Positions 42,118 through 50,706 of a stretch of DNA of 64,000 bases are shown here, in pieces. The stretch is from contig NZ_JBHSIS010000024.1 in the NCBI RefSeq assembly GCF_042653545.1, forward strand, positions 62,001 through 126,000, in the 5' to 3' direction. The notes under the pieces were generated by a model, which worked only from the letters and a program-made list of their open reading frames with translations, searched no databases and was not told where the DNA came from. The position numbers and the translations under genes are program-made. The number at the start of each line of letters is the position of its first letter. The stretch's first letter is position 1. Source of the DNA: Actinophytocola glycyrrhizae. GTDB taxonomy: Bacteria; Actinomycetota; Actinomycetes; Mycobacteriales; Pseudonocardiaceae.

Positions 42118-42247
42118 TCCGCGAACCGGCCGGAACGCAACCCCCACCCGAACCCGGGGGCGTCCCGCCATGCCAGTTTACCAGTGTTCACCGGCAGTCA
42201 GGGGATGTCGATCTTGACTGTGGACAACCGGGGCGGCTGTGGACAAC
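42118..42247 (-). repeat. DnaA-box-bearing intergenic repeat, copy 2
   Basis: This is the reverse-orientation counterpart of 9179-9302: TGTGGACAA at 42219-42227 and 42238-42246 (19 bp apart, as in copy 1), then on the minus strand CGGTGAACACTGGTAAACTG, a GGCATGGCGGG segment and CCCCCGGGTTCGGGTGGGGG. The two copies agree at most positions but are not identical. Confidence 0.65.
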
Positions 42248-42344
42248 TCGCGGCCGCGAGTCCCCGTTGTCCGGTGTAGACGCGGGCACCGACAGTTCCG
42301 GGCGACGTGGTGGCGCCCTCGTGGACGACCGGGGTCCGTTCACA

Positions 42345-42379
42345 GAGGTGGCGGCCGCCTTCACGGCGGCCGCCACCTC
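42345..42379. terminator. Hairpin terminator of the ESX substrate operon
   Basis: GAGGTGGCGGCCG (42345-42357) pairs perfectly with 42367-42379 over a 9-nt loop, just after the minus-strand gene that ends at 42390. Confidence 0.8.
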
Positions 42380-42389
42380 GTGCTCCCGC

Positions 42390-43193
42390 TCAGGCCTTGG
42401 ACATCTCCCACGGGGCGTTCTGCCCGTTGTCGTCCCGGTGGCTCGAGTCGGAGATGTCGGTCGTGAGGCTCGGCCAGTGGCCGCCGGGGAAGCCCTCGTC
42501 GTTGGTGATGCGCTGGTTCAGGTCCTTGATCGACGGGAGCAGCGAGCCCGCCACGAACGCCTCCAGCACGGCGAGTGCGGCCGCGATGATGCCCCACACC
42601 TTCGCCGCGGACACCCCGGCCGCGGCGGCCGCCGGGGGTGCGCCGACGCCGGTCGCGGCGGCACCCGCCTCCGCGGTCAGCTCGATCACGAACGACACGA
42701 CGGCCGCCACGATCGCGAGCCACGCGACGCCGATCGCGACCGCCAGCTTCATGAGGAGGTCGTCGATCTCGTCGGCCGCGGACTTCACCGCGCCGAGCGC
42801 CTTCTGTTGCAGCGGCAGGATGTTGCGGTACGCGTCGGCCGAGGTGCCCTTCCACTCGTCGTCGGTCCTGAGCGAGCCGACGTGGAAGACGTCCTGCCAC
42901 GTGCTGGCCTTGCCGCCGACCTGCTCGGTCCACGTGGTGCCGTGGGTCCACAGCGTCCACGGCACCCCCGGCTGCGTGATGATCTTGCCGATCTCCGTCA
43001 GGATCTTGCCGACGAAGTCGCCGACGGCCCCCAGCGCGTCGTTGATCCTGTCCATCAGGAACCCGGGCAGCCAGTCCAGCACCGAGTTGATGTTGTCGAT
43101 CAACCGCTGGAACTGCTTGGGAATCTTGTTCAGTGCCTCCCCTACCCGCCGGAGGATGTCCTGGAACTCCGCGTCGCTCAGTACCCCGCCCAT
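42390..43193 (-). CDS. WXG100-superfamily/ESX-associated protein with hydrophobic C-terminal half
   Basis: A 267-aa helical protein. The N-terminal helices (FQDILRRVGEALNKIPKQFQ) are followed by a W-x-G-like turn (DEWKGTSADAYRNILPLQQK), then two long hydrophobic helices near 145-175 and 190-225, and a short polar end. This architecture matches larger WXG100-type partners of type VII secretion in actinobacteria. It lies 7 nt after the small WXG-like gene and probably forms a pair with it. The hydrophobic helices may insert in membranes. Effector or structural role unknown. Confidence 0.7.
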   Translation of the reverse strand: MGGVLSDAEFQDILRRVGEALNKIPKQFQRLIDNINSVLDWLPGFLMDRINDALGAVGDFVGKILTEIGKIITQPGVPWTLWTHGTTWTEQVGGKASTWQDVFHVGSLRTDDEWKGTSADAYRNILPLQQKALGAVKSAADEIDDLLMKLAVAIGVAWLAIVAAVVSFVIELTAEAGAAATGVGAPPAAAAAGVSAAKVWGIIAAALAVLEAFVAGSLLPSIKDLNQRITNDEGFPGGHWPSLTTDISDSSHRDDNGQNAPWEMSKA

Positions 43194-43200
43194 GTCTCCC

Positions 43201-43521
43201 TCACCACACGTTGTTCAAGTTGTGCACGCCCGCTTCTTCTTCCTGCTGGTAGGTCTGTGCCGCGGCCAGCAACGCGTCGGACACGGCGTGGCACGTGGTC
43301 TCCCCCTCGCCGAGCAGGCGGACGAACTTGCTCTGGAAGTCGGCGTAGAGCTGCGTGACACCGCACTTGTCGGCGAGATACGAGAAGTGCAGTGCTTCCA
43401 GGTCGAGACCGTCCGCTGTGGACTTCGCGGCGGCGAGGTCGTCCGCGCAGCCGGTCCACGTCGTCGCGTCGTCGCGCAACGCGGCCAGCGCCACCTCGTA
43501 CTGGTCCTTGGTCGGGGCCAT
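43201..43521 (-). CDS. Small ESX substrate-like protein
   Basis: A 106-aa helical hairpin-type protein, the size of WXG100/EspC-like proteins. It contains ALAALRDDATTWTGCADDLA at residues 10-29, and the C-terminal half LLAAAQTYQQEEEAGVHNLN carries Y-x-x-x-E (YQQEE), the general T7SS secretion motif. A GAGG ribosome site precedes ATG 43521. It sits between the YbaB-like and 267-aa genes on the same strand, as in many ESX operons. Confidence 0.75.
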   Translation of the reverse strand: MAPTKDQYEVALAALRDDATTWTGCADDLAAAKSTADGLDLEALHFSYLADKCGVTQLYADFQSKFVRLLGEGETTCHAVSDALLAAAQTYQQEEEAGVHNLNNVW

Positions 43522-43547
43522 CGGAGAGTCCTCCCTCTCTCGTGCTT

Positions 43548-44279
43548 TCAGCGGTCGAGGCCGAAGAGCCTCGCCACGAACTCCTGCGGGTCGGCGGTGA
43601 GCGCCTTCAGCTCGGCGACCGCGCTGTCGGCATCGCGGGCTGGGGCCTCCTCCTCCGCGCGCAGGTAGGCGGCCTCGAACGCGCTGCGCAGCTCGCCTGC
43701 GACCTCGAGGTGGTTGGCGCCGCCGATCCACATCGTGTTCGTCTCGACCCGCACCTCGGCGACGGTCGTGCCGTTCAGCACGACGACGACGTGACCGCCT
43801 TCGCTCTTGCCCTTCGTCGGTGCCGGGCGCGCCGGGCCGGGGTCCCGTCGGCGGCCGCGTTCCGGCGGCGCGGTCTCCTGCCCGACGCGGTGCAGCAGGT
43901 ACAGCAGGTCCTCGATCGCGGCGGTCGACGGGTTGATCGTCACCGGCTCCCGCGTGCGGGGCGGTGCGGGTTCCCCGGGCTCGTCGCCTGCGCCGGGCAC
44001 GCGGTCCGCCCACGCCGACACCCGGTTCACGGTCGCGGCGCCGACCGCCTCGACGACGGCGGCGCCGAGGCTGCGCGGGTCGATCTCCCGGTCCCAGTCC
44101 CTGGCCAGCTCGACGTCGGTGACCTGGCCGTCGGCGGTCACCGACACGGCGACCCGCTCGGTCGCGTCGTGGCCGGTGAACGTGTGCCCGGCGTCCTGCT
44201 CGACGGAGAAGATCCGCGCGAAACGGGCAGCGTCCCCCGCGAGCCGGTGCAGGTCGTCGAAGCCCGCTGGTGTGGTCAC
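43548..44279 (-). CDS. YbaB/EbfC-like protein of an ESX operon
   Basis: A 243-aa protein made of two YbaB-like halves: the first contains RVAVSVTADGQVTDVELARD with WDREIDPRSLGAAVVEAVGA, and the second VVVVLNGTTVAEVRVETNTM with GELRSAFEAAYLRAEEE, joined by a Pro/Arg-rich linker (~110-165). YbaB folds bind DNA or act as assembly factors, and actinobacterial ESX loci often carry them. GTG 44279 is chosen because AGGAGG lies 6 nt upstream; an ATG at 44297 precedes that ribosome site. It leads the three-gene substrate operon. Confidence 0.75.
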   Translation of the reverse strand: MTTPAGFDDLHRLAGDAARFARIFSVEQDAGHTFTGHDATERVAVSVTADGQVTDVELARDWDREIDPRSLGAAVVEAVGAATVNRVSAWADRVPGAGDEPGEPAPPRTREPVTINPSTAAIEDLLYLLHRVGQETAPPERGRRRDPGPARPAPTKGKSEGGHVVVVLNGTTVAEVRVETNTMWIGGANHLEVAGELRSAFEAAYLRAEEEAPARDADSAVAELKALTADPQEFVARLFGLDR

Positions 44280-44452
44280 GGAGTACCTCCTGGTCATGAT
44301 CGGCCCTGCGACGAGGAGGTCGGAACGGCCGTTCCCGGCCGAGGTGGATTGTTCGCCGAAGCAAACCGAACCTGGCAGACTTCCGGCGGAACCGCCGGCG
44401 CGGCCCGCGCATCTACCTTCCGAGATCCAGACCAGCAGCCCCGGGGGAGCAC

Positions 44453-45160
44453 ATGCCCGACATCGAGTACAGCTTCGGCACCGGAGAAGGAGCGCCGAAC
44501 GTCCACCACTCGGAGGCCGACGTCGACGTGGACGGCGACGGCACCGCGGACGGTGTCGCGCTGGACTTCGACGGTGACGGCCGCGTCGACGACGTCATGT
44601 GGGACTCCGACGGGGACGGGGTCGCCGACACCGCGCTGCTCGACGGGGACGACGACGGCATCGCGGAGGACGCCTACAACGACCCGACCGGCCTGGGCAC
44701 CTGGAACGCCGGCGGTCAGGGCGGCGCCGCGCAGCCGACCACGCAGGAGCCGCAGCCGGACCCGGCACCGGAGCCGCAGCCGTCCCCCGCGCCGACCGGC
44801 ACGGACGACGTGCCGGTCGACACCCCGGTCGAGCCGGCCGAGCCGGACAACGACAACGGCTACGAGCCCTACGGCGACGAAGAGGGCGGTGGCGAGGGCG
44901 GTGGCGAGGGCGGTGCGGAGCCCGGCGCCGACGAGCCCGCGGCGGACCCGGAAGGCGGCGACGACACGTCGACCACGCCGGGTGACGACGGCGCGGAGGA
45001 CCCCGTGGCCCCCGAGGACTCCGGCATGACGGACGACTCCGGCTACGAGCCCCGCGACGACGCGGACGACGACGCGGACGGCCTGTTCGACACCCTCGAG
45101 GACGCCCCGGACGTCGACCGCGACTCGATCAGCGAGTGGTACGACGACCTGACGAGCTAA
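44453..45160 (+). CDS. Highly acidic DxDGD-repeat protein
   Basis: A 235-aa protein. Residues 22-75 contain five or six thrombospondin-3/dockerin-like calcium loops of the form D-x-D-G-D-G (DVDVDGDGTADGVALDFDGD, SDGDGVADTALL, DGDDDGIAED). Then comes a Pro-rich segment, a Gly/Glu-rich stretch and an Asp-rich C-terminus. There is no Sec or Tat signal peptide. It contains GYEPRDD and GYEPYGDEE, Y-x-x-x-[D/E] motifs, so export through the neighbouring ESX system is possible. The extreme acidity suggests calcium binding. It is divergent from the YbaB-WXG operon. Confidence 0.7.
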   Translation: MPDIEYSFGTGEGAPNVHHSEADVDVDGDGTADGVALDFDGDGRVDDVMWDSDGDGVADTALLDGDDDGIAEDAYNDPTGLGTWNAGGQGGAAQPTTQEPQPDPAPEPQPSPAPTGTDDVPVDTPVEPAEPDNDNGYEPYGDEEGGGEGGGEGGAEPGADEPAADPEGGDDTSTTPGDDGAEDPVAPEDSGMTDDSGYEPRDDADDDADGLFDTLEDAPDVDRDSISEWYDDLTS

Positions 45161-45676
45161 CTAGGATGACGGCTCGTCGGGCTCGCCGCCGTTCCCGTTG
45201 GCCCGGGCGCGCAGCGGCAGCACGAACCACAGCAGCGTGAACATCACGCCGACCAGCGTGGCGAACACCGCCGCGACGACCGGGCCCGCGACGACCTTGA
45301 ACAGCAGCAGCACGGTCGCGGTCATCGCGGTCGCGAGGCACGCGAGCCCGGCCACCATCAGCTGGTTGGCGACCCGCAGGATCTGCGGGCGCTGCCCCTG
45401 CCGGAACAGCAGCCGGTGCCAGGCGGCCGGTGCGGTCAGCATTGCGACGGAGGCGGTGGCGAACACGACGGCGACCAGGTGCACGATCTGCTCGAACCCG
45501 GACGCCCGCGCGTAGTGCTGGGTGAACGCGACGGCGAGCAGGAAGCCGAACAGGAACTGCACACCCGCCTGCGCGACGCGTAGTTCCTGCAGCAGTTCGC
45601 TGACGTTGCGGGCGAGTTGCTCGTCCCTGGACTCGGTGCCGGGAGAACTGTCGTGGGGAGCCAACGCCATTCCCAC
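45161..45676 (-). CDS. DUF6328-type four-helix membrane protein
   Basis: A 171-aa protein with a charged N-terminus (LARNVSELLQELRVAQAGVQ) and four hydrophobic helices (~40-60, 68-90, 105-125, 132-155). This arrangement is typical of a widespread actinobacterial family of unknown function. GTG 45676 follows GAGGTAACCC; ATG 45670 would shorten it by two residues. It is convergent with the acidic DxDGD gene. Confidence 0.75.
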   Translation of the reverse strand: MGMALAPHDSSPGTESRDEQLARNVSELLQELRVAQAGVQFLFGFLLAVAFTQHYARASGFEQIVHLVAVVFATASVAMLTAPAAWHRLLFRQGQRPQILRVANQLMVAGLACLATAMTATVLLLFKVVAGPVVAAVFATLVGVMFTLLWFVLPLRARANGNGGEPDEPSS

Positions 45677-45716
45677 GGGTTACCTCGCGACGACGCGCCC
45701 GAAACCGGTGGCAGGT

Positions 45717-46202
45717 TCAGGACGGCGGTGACATCCGCAGCACCGCCACACCGTCCACCGTGTACAGCGCCGTGATCGTGAAACCGTTGACGGTGGCGGT
45801 CGACGAGAAGCCGGGGTCCGCGTACACCGACACCGACACCGTGCCGCCACCGACGGTCGTGCCGGACAGCTGGGCGCCGTCCACGCCGTCCACCCTGGTG
45901 AGGGTCAGCTGCGCGAGACCGGTGCCGGGGTCGAACGGGATCGTCACCGGCGCACGCAGTTCGACCTCGCACGTTCCGTCGTAGCAGGCCCTGACGTCCG
46001 AGCCGTCGGCCGCGGGCGGGATGTCCTCGTTCGTCGGCGGCGGCTCGGCCGTGCCGGACGGGGCCGGCGCGCTCGTCGCCGGGTTCGAGCCGACGGTCTG
46101 CCCGGTGCCGATCGGCGCACCCGCCACCTCGTTCGTGCACGCGGAAAGCAGCAGCGACAGCGCTGAGACGGCGACGAGCCGCCTGGCATCATGGATCGGC
46201 AC
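45717..46202 (-). CDS. Lipoprotein with two-strand-repeat C-terminal domain
   Basis: A 161-aa lipoprotein. The signal peptide RLVAVSALSLLLSAC gives a lipobox LLSAC around residue 22. A Thr/Pro-rich spacer follows, and then a beta domain: CYDGTCEVELRAPVTIPFDP, LTLTRVDGVDGAQLSGTTVG, TVNGFTITALYTVDGVAVL. Function unknown. GTG 46202 is chosen as the start that places the signal peptide correctly, with ACAGGA upstream. It is divergent from the receptor kinase. Confidence 0.75.
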   Translation of the reverse strand: MPIHDARRLVAVSALSLLLSACTNEVAGAPIGTGQTVGSNPATSAPAPSGTAEPPPTNEDIPPAADGSDVRACYDGTCEVELRAPVTIPFDPGTGLAQLTLTRVDGVDGAQLSGTTVGGGTVSVSVYADPGFSSTATVNGFTITALYTVDGVAVLRMSPPS

Positions 46203-46236
46203 GGCGAGTCCTGTCTCCTCGGGGGGAGTTGTCTGG

Positions 46237-48582
46237 TTGGACGACATGACCGACGACCAGTTTCCCAGCCAGCCGGAGCTGTCCGAGCAACTGCCGCGGT
46301 ACCGGCTGATCCGGAAGCTGGCGGAGACCAGGATGAGCGTCATCTACCTCGCCGAGGAGAAACACCTCGGCGACCGGCAGGTCGCGCTCAAGGTCATCGC
46401 GCCGGCGCTCGCGTACGAGCCCGCGTTCCGCGAGCGGTTCCGCAGGGAGACGCTGTCGGCCGCGAACCTGAGCCATCCCGGCATCGTCCCGGTCTTCTCC
46501 GCGCCGGCCGACGACGAGCTGCTGTACCTGGTCATGCCCTACATCGACGGACCGAACCTGCGCGACCTGCTCAAGGCGGGCCCGCCGGACCTGGCCTGGA
46601 CCGTCCACCTGATCCGGTCGGTCGCGTCGGCGCTGGACTTCGCGCACGCCAACGGGGTCGTGCACCGGGACGTGAAACCCGGCAACATCCTCGTCGAACG
46701 ACAGACGGGCCGGGTGTGGCTGTGCGACTTCGGGATCGCCGCTCCGGTGCTGGGTGAGCGGCTCACCGAGGTCGGCAGGCGCGTCGGCACGCCCGGCTAC
46801 CTCGCGCCGGAGCTGATCCCCGGCGGCGAGGCCGACGCGGCGCCCGTCGACCCGCGCGCGGACGTGTACTCGCTCGGTGTCGTGCTCTACCAGTGCCTCA
46901 CCGGCCGCGCGCCGCACCAGCACTCCGACACGAACGCGCTGCTGTGGGCGCAGGGGCACGAGGACCCGCCGCCGGTGACGTCGGTGCGGCCGGAACTGCC
47001 GCCCGCGCTGGACGAGGTGCTGGCGACGGCACTCGCGAAGCGGCCAGCGGACCGGTACGCGTCGTGCACGGAGCTGGCCGGCGAGCTGGCCGCCGCGGTC
47101 AGCGGTGGCCGGGTGCGCGGGGCGCGGCGGCGCGGAACACCGCGCCGTACGGTGAACTGGAAGCCCGCGGCGGCGATCGCCGCGGCCGCCGCGGTGGTCG
47201 CCGCCGCGGTGGTGTTCGTGGTGAACGGCGCGGGCGGGACCGCGGGCGCCAGCCCCGTCTTCCGGGTCCCGCCGCCGCTGCGCGGGGACTGCGACGAGAC
47301 CTCCGCTGCCCTGCCCGGCGGCGAGACGGCGCTGGACTGCCGGGACGGCGACCGGTTCGTGCGGTTCACCCTGTTCCCCGATCGGTCCACTATGGACAAC
47401 GCGTACGGCGGGCTGGTGGGGGAGTCGGGCATCGCCAGCGACCGCGGCGACTGCACGGTCGCGACCGGCGCGGAACACCGCTACCCCAACGCGGGCGACC
47501 AGACCGGCCGCGTCCTGTGCCACACCGACGGCGGCACCACCCGTCTCGTGTGGACCGACGACGAGCGGCGCACGGTCGCGCAGGCCGAGATCCGCGAGGC
47601 GGACGACCAGCGGCTCGTCGACGAGTGGAAGGGCTGGGCGGCGATCCCGGCGTTCCCGACCCCGGCCGAGCAGTCGCTGATCGACCTGGTCGAGCTGAGC
47701 CGCTGCGAACGGACGCGGGCAGGCACGCTCGCCACGTTCCGCGACCTGCGGGCGGCGATCGACTGCGACCCGGTCAGCGACGGCGCGGCCGCCGTGTCCT
47801 ACTTCCGGTTCAGCACCGTCGACGCGCTGCGGCGCACCCACGACCAGCACGCCGCGACCGCGAACGCGCCGACCGGCGTGGACTGCACCGGTGCGGAGGT
47901 CCCGCCGAACTTCCTCGGCAACCGGCCATACGACCTGCGCAGCGTCGACCTCGGCTCGATGCTCTGCTACCAGGGCGCGCGGGACACGCCGGTGCTGGAG
48001 TGGACGCTCGAACCCCTGCGGCTCATGGTCCGCGCGACCGGCAGCGGTACGCCCGCGGACCTGGTGCGGTGGTTCAAGCGCACCTACGGGCTGCCGCTGC
48101 CCGCGATCGTCGCGGCGGTCAACGAGACCGCGACGCCGCCGTTCCCGCGGCCCGCGGAGTCCGCGCTGCTGGCGCACGTCCCGGACAACACCCGCAACAA
48201 CTGCATGCGGCCCTCGGCCGGGCAGGTCGAGACCAACGAGGCGACCGGCGCCACCGCCGCCGTGGTGTGCGGGCCGTCGCCCGGCGCGCCGATCGTCTTC
48301 TACTACCAGTTCCCGGACAAGGCGTCGATGGACGCGTCGCACACCGCGCAGTCCACGGTGAGCGGCGGCGACTGCCTCGCGAACCCGCCGGGCTTCGCCG
48401 CCGACGCGCCCTACGCGCGGGGCGGGGACACCGGCAGGCTCCAGTGCGGCACCGGTCCCCACGAGAACCTCTACCTGATCTGGACCTCGGACCGGACCGA
48501 CATCCTGGGGCTCGCCTTCCAGGGCTACACGCGGGAGGACCTGCTCACGTGGTGGCGGGACGGCGCAGGCCCCGTGCTCTAG
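46237..48582 (+). CDS. Receptor-type Ser/Thr protein kinase with three repeated outer domains
   Basis: A transmembrane kinase of ~780 aa. Numbering from ATG 46246: kinase domain ~18-280 with K49 (VALKVI), HRDVKPGN (140-147) and DFG (161-163), one membrane helix ~312-334, then three outer repeats of ~120 residues, each with four cysteines and an F-x-F...M/L pattern (e.g. RFVRFTLFPDRSTMDNAYG and VFYYQFPDKASMDASHTAQ). The glycine-rich loop is replaced by LAETRMSVIYLAEE, so ATP binding may be altered. GGGGGGAG is 8 nt before TTG 46237 but 17 nt before the ATG, so I favour TTG. It is placed amid ESX genes. Confidence 0.85.
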   Translation: MDDMTDDQFPSQPELSEQLPRYRLIRKLAETRMSVIYLAEEKHLGDRQVALKVIAPALAYEPAFRERFRRETLSAANLSHPGIVPVFSAPADDELLYLVMPYIDGPNLRDLLKAGPPDLAWTVHLIRSVASALDFAHANGVVHRDVKPGNILVERQTGRVWLCDFGIAAPVLGERLTEVGRRVGTPGYLAPELIPGGEADAAPVDPRADVYSLGVVLYQCLTGRAPHQHSDTNALLWAQGHEDPPPVTSVRPELPPALDEVLATALAKRPADRYASCTELAGELAAAVSGGRVRGARRRGTPRRTVNWKPAAAIAAAAAVVAAAVVFVVNGAGGTAGASPVFRVPPPLRGDCDETSAALPGGETALDCRDGDRFVRFTLFPDRSTMDNAYGGLVGESGIASDRGDCTVATGAEHRYPNAGDQTGRVLCHTDGGTTRLVWTDDERRTVAQAEIREADDQRLVDEWKGWAAIPAFPTPAEQSLIDLVELSRCERTRAGTLATFRDLRAAIDCDPVSDGAAAVSYFRFSTVDALRRTHDQHAATANAPTGVDCTGAEVPPNFLGNRPYDLRSVDLGSMLCYQGARDTPVLEWTLEPLRLMVRATGSGTPADLVRWFKRTYGLPLPAIVAAVNETATPPFPRPAESALLAHVPDNTRNNCMRPSAGQVETNEATGATAAVVCGPSPGAPIVFYYQFPDKASMDASHTAQSTVSGGDCLANPPGFAADAPYARGGDTGRLQCGTGPHENLYLIWTSDRTDILGLAFQGYTREDLLTWWRDGAGPVL

Positions 48583-49088
48583 GACCCGGCCGGGTCTTTT
48601 TGCCGCGCGGTCACGATGATCGCGAGGATGGCGCCGAGGGTCAGCGCGATGTCCGCGACGTTCCCGACGAACCACCCGTTGTAGTCGATGAAGTCGACCA
48701 CGTGACCGCGTGCGAACCCGGGGTCGCGGAACAGCCGGTCGAGCAGGTGCGTGGTCGCGCCGCCGAGCAGCATCGCGAACGGGACCGCGTGGCTCACCGG
48801 GAGCGGTTTGCACAGGTACCAGAACAGCCAGCCGACGGCGCCCGCCGCGATGATCGTGAACAGCCACGTCGCGTTCTCGCCGATGGAGAACGCCGCGCCG
48901 GGGTTGTAGAGCAGCCGGAACTGGATGAAGTCCCCGAGCACCGGGATCGGGTCGCGGCCGGTGAGCGTGCGCTCCGCCCAGAACTTCGTGGCCTGGTCGG
49001 CGACGAGCACGACCGCCGCGATGCCGAGGGCGAGCGGCAGCCTGCGAACAGGCCTGGTGTCCGGCGTGGTGTCCGGGTCGGTGTCCAT
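48579..49088 (-). CDS. lspA: Lipoprotein signal peptidase (signal peptidase II)
   Basis: A 169-aa integral membrane aspartic protease with four helices. Both catalytic aspartates are visible, in GHVVDFIDYNGWFVGNVAD (VVD-F and NVAD). The motif FRLLYNPGAAFSI matches the family's third conserved box. It cleaves prolipoproteins after lipidation. Its 3' end overlaps the kinase stop by 4 nt on the opposite strand. ATG 49088 is the start, with no near alternative. Confidence 0.93.
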   Translation of the reverse strand: MDTDPDTTPDTRPVRRLPLALGIAAVVLVADQATKFWAERTLTGRDPIPVLGDFIQFRLLYNPGAAFSIGENATWLFTIIAAGAVGWLFWYLCKPLPVSHAVPFAMLLGGATTHLLDRLFRDPGFARGHVVDFIDYNGWFVGNVADIALTLGAILAIIVTARQKDPAGS

Positions 49089-49108
49089 CGTGCGCCAGCG
49101 TAGCCATC

Positions 49109-49900
49109 TCAGTCCGCGCCGGTCTCCAGGAGGCGCAGGTCAGGGGGACGCAGGGTCGCGGTCTGCAGCAGCTCCTGGATCAGCTGGTGGTTGACCATGT
49201 TGCCCGCCGGGTCGCCCCAGTCCGCCAGCCGCAGCCCCGCCACGTACGGGATGAGCCGCTCACGGACCTTCAGGACCACGTTCGCCGCCTGCTTGTGCGT
49301 CCAGTCCGACCGGGTGCCCACCGCGTTGTTCAGGTCGATCGCGACCTGCTTCCACGACTGCGGCTGCGGGTGCGGCTCCTGCCGCAGGTACCGCAGCGCG
49401 AGCGCGGTCACCACCAGCCGCTCGGTGGCGTCGAGGTGCCAGCCCTCCGGCTCGGCCGTGTCGGTCGGGTCGTCGGCGCCCACGAGTGTGTCCCGGCGGC
49501 CCGCGCCGACCACCCGCACCTCCAGCAGGTGCTCGCGGCGCCTGGACGTGCGGATGAACAGCGGGCTGTAGCCCTCGGCGAGCGGGATCTCGTTGCCCGA
49601 CAGCAGGAAGCGGGACTGCGGAAGGCGGATCGGCAGCTTGCCGTCGTTGCGCAGCCACCACTCGCCGCCGCCTCGGGTGATGCGGCCCTGGAAGCGGCTC
49701 ATCCTCGGGTCGTCCGGGCCGATGCACACGTGCACGTCCGGTTCCTTGCGGCCGAAGACGACCTCGAACGCGGGCCGGGGCGGTGCGGCGAACCCGCCGT
49801 CGGCGGCGAGCACGAACAGGCTGCCGGGTGGCGCGGGCGGCACCCGGCCCGCCAGTCCACCGGGCGAGGGCGGCAGCGGCTGGGGCGGGAACTCGCTCAC
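49109..49900 (-). CDS. FHA-like protein, second of a tandem pair
   Basis: A 263-aa protein. Residues ~45-120 resemble a forkhead-associated phosphothreonine-binding domain (VVFGRKEPDVHVCIG, MSRFQGRITR, IRLPQSRFLLSGNEIPLAEG). The C-terminal part (~155-260) is a winged-helix-like segment (LDATERLVVTALALRYLRQE, KQAANVVLKVRERL). The GTG at 49900 overlaps the upstream paralogue's stop by 4 nt. A link to the receptor kinase at 46-48.6 kb is plausible, since FHA domains read kinase products. Confidence 0.75.
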   Translation of the reverse strand: MSEFPPQPLPPSPGGLAGRVPPAPPGSLFVLAADGGFAAPPRPAFEVVFGRKEPDVHVCIGPDDPRMSRFQGRITRGGGEWWLRNDGKLPIRLPQSRFLLSGNEIPLAEGYSPLFIRTSRRREHLLEVRVVGAGRRDTLVGADDPTDTAEPEGWHLDATERLVVTALALRYLRQEPHPQPQSWKQVAIDLNNAVGTRSDWTHKQAANVVLKVRERLIPYVAGLRLADWGDPAGNMVNHQLIQELLQTATLRPPDLRLLETGAD

Positions 49901-50706
49901 GATCCGGTCTCCGCGTCGTCCGGTTCGAGCAGGCGCAGGTCCGGCGGCACGAGCGTGGTGGACAGCAGCAGCTCACGCAGCAGGTTGTCGTTGAGCTTGT
50001 TGCCGACCGGCTCGCCGACCTCCTCGCGGGTCAGCCCGGCCACCCCGGACCTCGACAGGCGCGCCCGCACGGCGGTGACCGTGTGCTCCACCTTGCGTGC
50101 GGTCCACGTGCCGGGTGCCAGCTCGTTGAGCTGTCCGGCGACCTGCTGGCGGCCCATCGGCTGCGGGTCGGCCTCGTGCAGCAGGTAGCGCTGGCCGAGC
50201 GCGACCAGCACCAGCCGCTCGTCGGCCTCCAGCCGCCACGTGCGGGGCGGCTCGGTCGGGTCGCCCGGCCTCGGCGCGGGACGGGAGCCGTCGTCACCGG
50301 CCACGTACAGTTCGAGCAGGTGTTCGCGGCCGCGCGTGCCAGGCACGAACAGCGGTGTGTACCCGGCGGCGAGCGGCAGCGACTCCTCGTTGCTGAACAG
50401 CCACTGCGAGCCGGGCAGCCGGATCGGCAGGCGGCCGGTGTTGCTCACCCACCAGCGCCCGTCCTGGCAGGTCAGCAGGCCGTGCTGGCGGCTGACGCGC
50501 CGGTCGTCCTCGCCGATGCAGATGTGCACCTCCGGCTTGTTGCGGCCGAACACGACGGTGCGCCCCTCCCGAGGGCCGACGGCGAACCCGCCGCCGATCG
50601 CGAGTGCGTAGATCGCGCCGGGCGCGGAGCGGGGCACCCCGAACGCGAGGCTGTCGTGGCTGCTCGACAGGTGCTGACCGTCGGCGAACAGGGTGCTCCC
50701 GTCCAT
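49897..50706 (-). CDS. FHA-like protein, first of a tandem pair
   Basis: A 269-aa paralogue of its downstream neighbour with the same order: FHA-like domain (VVFGRNKPEVHICIGEDDRR, VSRQHGLLTCQDGRWWVSNT) and C-terminal winged-helix-like region (LEADERLVLVALGQRYLLHE, ARKVEHTVTAVRARL). Here the S-x-x-H of canonical FHA domains is kept (VSRQH), whereas the second copy reads MSRFQ. GGGGAGG precedes ATG 50706. The pair arose by tandem duplication with divergence. Confidence 0.78.
   Translation of the reverse strand: MDGSTLFADGQHLSSSHDSLAFGVPRSAPGAIYALAIGGGFAVGPREGRTVVFGRNKPEVHICIGEDDRRVSRQHGLLTCQDGRWWVSNTGRLPIRLPGSQWLFSNEESLPLAAGYTPLFVPGTRGREHLLELYVAGDDGSRPAPRPGDPTEPPRTWRLEADERLVLVALGQRYLLHEADPQPMGRQQVAGQLNELAPGTWTARKVEHTVTAVRARLSRSGVAGLTREEVGEPVGNKLNDNLLRELLLSTTLVPPDLRLLEPDDAETGS

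Noticed and set aside
46189..49107. A 972-codon minus-strand frame
   Set aside because: It is antisense to the receptor kinase, whose HRD and DFG motifs and repeats are unambiguous. GC3 bias keeps such frames open.
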